Assembly (NCBI GenBank): GCA_012728815.1 | Contig: JAAYEI010000060.1 | Location: 27,206 to 91,205 of the forward strand | DNA: 64,000 nt | DNA from: Clostridiales bacterium | Lineage (GTDB): Bacteria > Bacillota > Clostridia > Christensenellales > Aristaeellaceae | Reading direction: 5' to 3' | In this document: piece after piece, positions 61,716-64,000 of the stretch | Position numbering within the stretch: the first letter of the stretch is position 1 | How the letters are laid out: each line of letters starts with the position of its first letter | The notes under the pieces: generated by a model | The model's database searches: none | What the model was told of the DNA's origin: nothing | What the model saw: only the letters and a program-made list of their open reading frames with translations | Translations under genes and position numbers: made by a program

Positions 61716-62846
61716 TCAGCTCGATCCGGCCTGAAAGCGCGAGGCGGCCTGGCGCAGCTTGAGCTGGTCCAGGAAGAGCTGCTCGTCAAAGGGCAGGGTG
61801 ACCGTCTGCTTCAGCCAGCCGGACAGGTGCATGGCGTTGGACAGCAGCAACCCCTGCAACCCCTCCCTGCCATCAGCGATCAGCCTGCCGCCGTGCAAAA
61901 TGGCGTCGGCAAAGGCCCGCAGCACCCCGGCGTGCTGCGGGTTGCTGCCTTCGGTCTCCACCTCAACGCTCTCCATGGGCGGCCTGGCAAAGCCCTGGGA
62001 AGCGGTGGCGCACCACTCGCGTTCATCCACCAGCAGCCGGTCAAAGCGCAATCTGTCCTGCTCGCACACCAGGCGGCCCAGGGTGCCGGTCACCTCCAGG
62101 CGGTTGGTGCCCGGGGCGTCCGCGGTTGTGGTGCTAAAAACGCCGGTGGCGCCGTTGTCATACTCCAGGTAGGCGGTGACATCGTCCTCCACCTCGATGT
62201 CGTGCCATTTGCCCTCGTGTACGAAGGCGTGCACCCGCCGGGGCATGCCGCAAAGCCACTGCAACAGGTCCAGCTGGTGGGGACACTGATTGAGCAGCAC
62301 GCCGCCCCCTTCCCCCGCCCAGGTGGCGCGCCAGGCGCCGGAGTCGTAATAGGACTGGGCGCGGTACCAATCGGTGATGATCCAGTTGACGCGCTTGAGC
62401 CGGCCCAGCTCACCCGCGTGGATCATCTCATGCATCTTCCTGTACAGGGCGTTGGCGCGCTGGTTGAACATCATGCCAAAGACCAGCTCCGGGTGGCGGT
62501 CGGCCGCCTCGTTCATCTGGCGGACATTCAGCGTGAAGACGCCCGCGGGCTTTTCACACATCACATGCAGCCCATGCGCAAAGGCGGCCATGACCAGCCC
62601 CGGGTGCTGGTCATGCGGGGTGGCAACCAGCACGGCGTCGCAGCTGCCGCTCTCTATCAGCGCGCTGCCCTCCTCAAACATGCGCGTATCCGCCGGCAAA
62701 CTCTCCTGGGCCCAATCCCGCCGTGCCTGCGCGCGGTCAGCCACGGCGGCAAGCGCCATGCCGGGCACCTGGCCGCTGAGGAGGATCTGCGCGTGCTTGG
62801 TACCGATGTTGCCGATGCCGATGATGCCAAGCCGGACCTTGCTCAT
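61716..62846 (-). CDS. Gfo/Idh/MocA-family oxidoreductase
   Basis: The 376-residue NAD(P)-dependent oxidoreductase has the N-terminal Rossmann motif LGIIGIGNIGTKHAQIL, the cofactor region VLVATPHDQHPGLVMAAFAH and the catalytic motif HVMCEKPAGVFT (EKP). The C-terminal substrate domain contains GGVLLNQCPHQLDLLQWLCG. These enzymes oxidise sugars or inositols. The ATG overlaps the isomerase stop (ATGA). No transporter or regulator is adjacent, so the sugar is unknown. Confidence 0.93.
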   Translation of the reverse strand: MSKVRLGIIGIGNIGTKHAQILLSGQVPGMALAAVADRAQARRDWAQESLPADTRMFEEGSALIESGSCDAVLVATPHDQHPGLVMAAFAHGLHVMCEKPAGVFTLNVRQMNEAADRHPELVFGMMFNQRANALYRKMHEMIHAGELGRLKRVNWIITDWYRAQSYYDSGAWRATWAGEGGGVLLNQCPHQLDLLQWLCGMPRRVHAFVHEGKWHDIEVEDDVTAYLEYDNGATGVFSTTTADAPGTNRLEVTGTLGRLVCEQDRLRFDRLLVDEREWCATASQGFARPPMESVEVETEGSNPQHAGVLRAFADAILHGGRLIADGREGLQGLLLSNAMHLSGWLKQTVTLPFDEQLFLDQLKLRQAASRFQAGSS

Positions 62847-63607
62847 TGGAAGCCCTCCTTGTGAAGGTAGGTCAGACTGCGGGACAGGCAGTCAAAGGGA
62901 TCTTCGCCATAGCTGTTGTCCTGCTCCACCAACAGGTACCGGGTGGCGCCCAGATCCTGCAGCAGGCGCAGGATTTTGCGAAGGGGCAGGTTCCCCTCCC
63001 CCAGCGCGGCCGTGCGCTGTTCGCCATCCACAATGGCCATGTCCTTCAGGTGCACGCAGGGGATGCGCTGCGCCAGGCGCAGGATGGTGTCGCATACGTC
63101 CGCCCCGGCGGCCTGTACCCAGTAGGTGTCCAGGGTGACGCCCAGCAGGTGTGGGGGCAGCTCATCCAGCAGGATGTCCAGGATGCTGCGGCCATCGCCT
63201 CCGCGCTCCCACTCCAGGGCATGGTGGTGGTAGAGCAGGCGTTTGCCGCCCTGGTGGAACAGCTCGGCCGCCTGCCTGAAATCCCGCGCGAATTGCAAGG
63301 CGGCCTCCGGGCTGCGGTAGCGCGATGGCATCATGCCAATGCCGATATAAGGGCAATCCAGCACCTCGTGGTCACGCAGTACACCCTGGGGGTCTGTCAG
63401 CATGCGCTCCGGGTCGGTGTGGGTGAGGACGATGGCAAGGCCCGCTTCATCACACACATCCTTCAGGTACCGGACAGGCATCTCCCCCACGGCGGACAGC
63501 TGCACGCAGGTGTAGCCCATGGCCGCCAGTTTTTTCATGCTCCGGGCAAAATCCTCCCTGGTCTGGGTGTGGGCCCGGATGGTGTAGGTCTGCGCGCCAG
63601 GCAGCAT
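62843..63607 (-). CDS. sugar phosphate isomerase/epimerase family protein
   Basis: The 254-residue TIM-barrel protein (AP-endonuclease-2-like fold) shows MLPGAQTYTIRAHTQTREDF, LLYHHHALEWER, LGVTLDTYWVQAAGADVCDT and CVHLKDMAIVDGEQRT. The His, Glu and Asp residues in these stretches are metal ligands of the xylose-isomerase-like family. The substrate is probably a sugar or inositol derivative shared with the next gene. GGAGGG lies 8 nt before the ATG. Confidence 0.9.
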   Translation of the reverse strand: MLPGAQTYTIRAHTQTREDFARSMKKLAAMGYTCVQLSAVGEMPVRYLKDVCDEAGLAIVLTHTDPERMLTDPQGVLRDHEVLDCPYIGIGMMPSRYRSPEAALQFARDFRQAAELFHQGGKRLLYHHHALEWERGGDGRSILDILLDELPPHLLGVTLDTYWVQAAGADVCDTILRLAQRIPCVHLKDMAIVDGEQRTAALGEGNLPLRKILRLLQDLGATRYLLVEQDNSYGEDPFDCLSRSLTYLHKEGFQ

Positions 63608-63643
63608 ACACAGTCCCTCCTTTGTATTTGCTTCTCTGCCTGT

Positions 63644-63672
63644 ATCCTATCACGGGGTCAGTGTCCGGGCAA
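63644..63672 (-). promoter_or_regulatory. promoter of the isomerase/oxidoreductase operon
   Basis: TTGCCC (63672-63667), a 17-nt spacer and extended minus 10 TGaTAGGAT (TAGGAT at 63649-63644) lie on the minus strand. Confidence 0.55.
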
Positions 63673-63700
63673 GCGTCGCAGGCGCCGGAACCGTCAGGGT

Positions 63701-63730
63701 GCAAAAAACCTCCTGACAATTCAGGAGGTT
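63701..63730 (-). terminator. terminator of tRNA-Ala
   Basis: CCTCCTG and CAGGAGG (with flanking A/T pairs) form a hairpin followed by TTTTTTGC on the minus strand, just after the CCA end. Confidence 0.9.
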
Positions 63731-63806
63731 TGGTGGAGCATAAGAGACTCGAACTCTTGACCCCCACAATGCCATTGTGGTGCGCTACCAACTGCGCTAA
63801 TGCCCC
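63731..63806 (-). tRNA. tRNA-Ala (anticodon GGC)
   Basis: The 76-nt gene folds as a full cloverleaf: acceptor GGGGCAT/ATGCTCC, D-stem GCGC/GCGC, anticodon stem CCACA/TGTGG around ATGGCAT with anticodon GGC, T-arm AAGAG-TTCGAGT-CTCTT, and encoded CCA. Confidence 0.97.
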
Positions 63807-63819
63807 GGGTGCGGATAGA

Positions 63820-63848
63820 AGAATACCACGAAGCGCAGAAAATGTAAA
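63820..63848 (-). promoter_or_regulatory. promoter of tRNA-Ala
   Basis: TTTACA (63848-63843), a 17-nt spacer and extended minus 10 TGgTATTCT (TATTCT at 63825-63820) lie on the minus strand. Confidence 0.8.
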
Positions 63849-63877
63849 GCAGTTTTTTCAAACTGTGGCAAAACTCT

Positions 63878-64000
63878 AGATTGCAACTTTAATTGCCGCA
63901 CCCCCTGTAGCCCTGTTCACTCAAGCTGCCTGGTAAGCCTGCTTGGCCGTCCTGTAGCCAAGCAGGCGGCGCGGGTAGTTGTTCATCCAATGCTCGATTC
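63878..64000 (-). mobile_element. 3' end of an IS30-type insertion sequence, cut by the window edge
   Basis: It contains the end of a transposase gene and a terminal region that matches the vestigial copy at 44704-44813, ending GCAATCT on the minus strand. The element end lies 29 nt upstream of the tRNA-Ala minus 35. Confidence 0.8.
63921..64000 (-). CDS. IS30-family transposase, C-terminal fragment
   Basis: The last 25 codons read IEHWMNNYPRRLLGYRTAKQ then AYQAA and a stop. WxNNYPRRxLGY is the C-terminal pattern of IS30-type DDE transposases. The catalytic domain lies beyond the window, so integrity cannot be judged. Confidence 0.75.
   Translation of the reverse strand, partial: IEHWMNNYPRRLLGYRTAKQAYQAA

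Overview
The window looks like chromosomal housekeeping DNA from a G+C-rich Gram-positive bacterium of the Clostridia type. The evidence is a ctsR-mcsA-mcsB-clpC stress operon, a two-subunit glycine decarboxylase under a glycine riboswitch, a mraZ-led division cluster, a maf-mreBCD-PBP2-minD-rodA shape cluster, a CtsR heptad operator, and consensus sigma-A-like promoters with strong Shine-Dalgarno sites. MurE carries the DNPR motif of meso-diaminopimelate-adding enzymes. I cannot fix the family or genus from sequence alone. No prophage, CRISPR array, toxin-antitoxin pair or recognisable defence island is present. The only mobile DNA is two 3' ends of an IS30-type element.

Layout. 1-4.2 kb (minus strand): greA, lysS, a membrane-anchored unknown, a HAD-phosphatase/thymidylate-kinase fusion, and the start of mnmA. 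4.3-6.6 kb: a glycosyltransferase with an apparently leaderless mRNA, divergent from pgi. 6.7-11 kb: a 949-residue secreted repeat protein and an M20 amidohydrolase. 11.1-15.6 kb: gcvT-gcvH-gcvPA-gcvPB behind a single-aptamer glycine riboswitch. 15.6-24.2 kb: a shortened division cluster, mraZ-ftsL-murE-mraY-murD-ftsQ-ftsA-ftsZ. 24.5-25.6 kb: a zinc-ribbon protein and a phosphoesterase behind a promoter embedded in a perfect palindrome. 25.8-34.1 kb: maf-mreB-mreC-mreD-PBP2-minD-rodA. 34.2-37.0 kb: metG-tatD. 37.2-41.6 kb: ctsR-mcsA-mcsB-clpC.

On the plus strand, 41.9-43.8 kb holds a zinc-ribbon/TPM-domain pair. 43.9-44.8 kb has an alkyltransferase-like protein, tRNA-Pro(GGG) and a vestigial IS end. 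44.8-52.4 kb (minus) is the proteostasis run tig-clpP-clpX-lon-engB-GNAT. 52.6-54.9 kb (plus) is a PucR-type regulator and an S41 protease. 55.0-58.6 kb (minus) is alr, a membrane protein, rsmD, coaD and a coiled-coil protein. 58.9-61.5 kb (plus) is a DUF2156/GNAT pair and a ribosomal protein L25/Ctc gene. 61.7-63.6 kb (minus) is an oxidoreductase/sugar isomerase pair. The window closes with tRNA-Ala(GGC) and the 3' end of an IS30 transposase.

The most striking biology is in the stress operon. McsB, normally the protein-arginine kinase that tags proteins for ClpCP, has lost the arginine cluster and cysteine loop of the phosphagen-kinase active site. The second phosphoarginine-pocket motif of the ClpC N-domain has also degenerated, while ClpC's ATPase motifs and CtsR with its operator are intact. 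Other oddities are the HAD-Tmk fusion, the lack of minC/minE and of rsmH, ftsI, murF, ftsW and murG from their usual clusters, and IS30 ends sitting 29-30 nt upstream of two different tRNA promoters.
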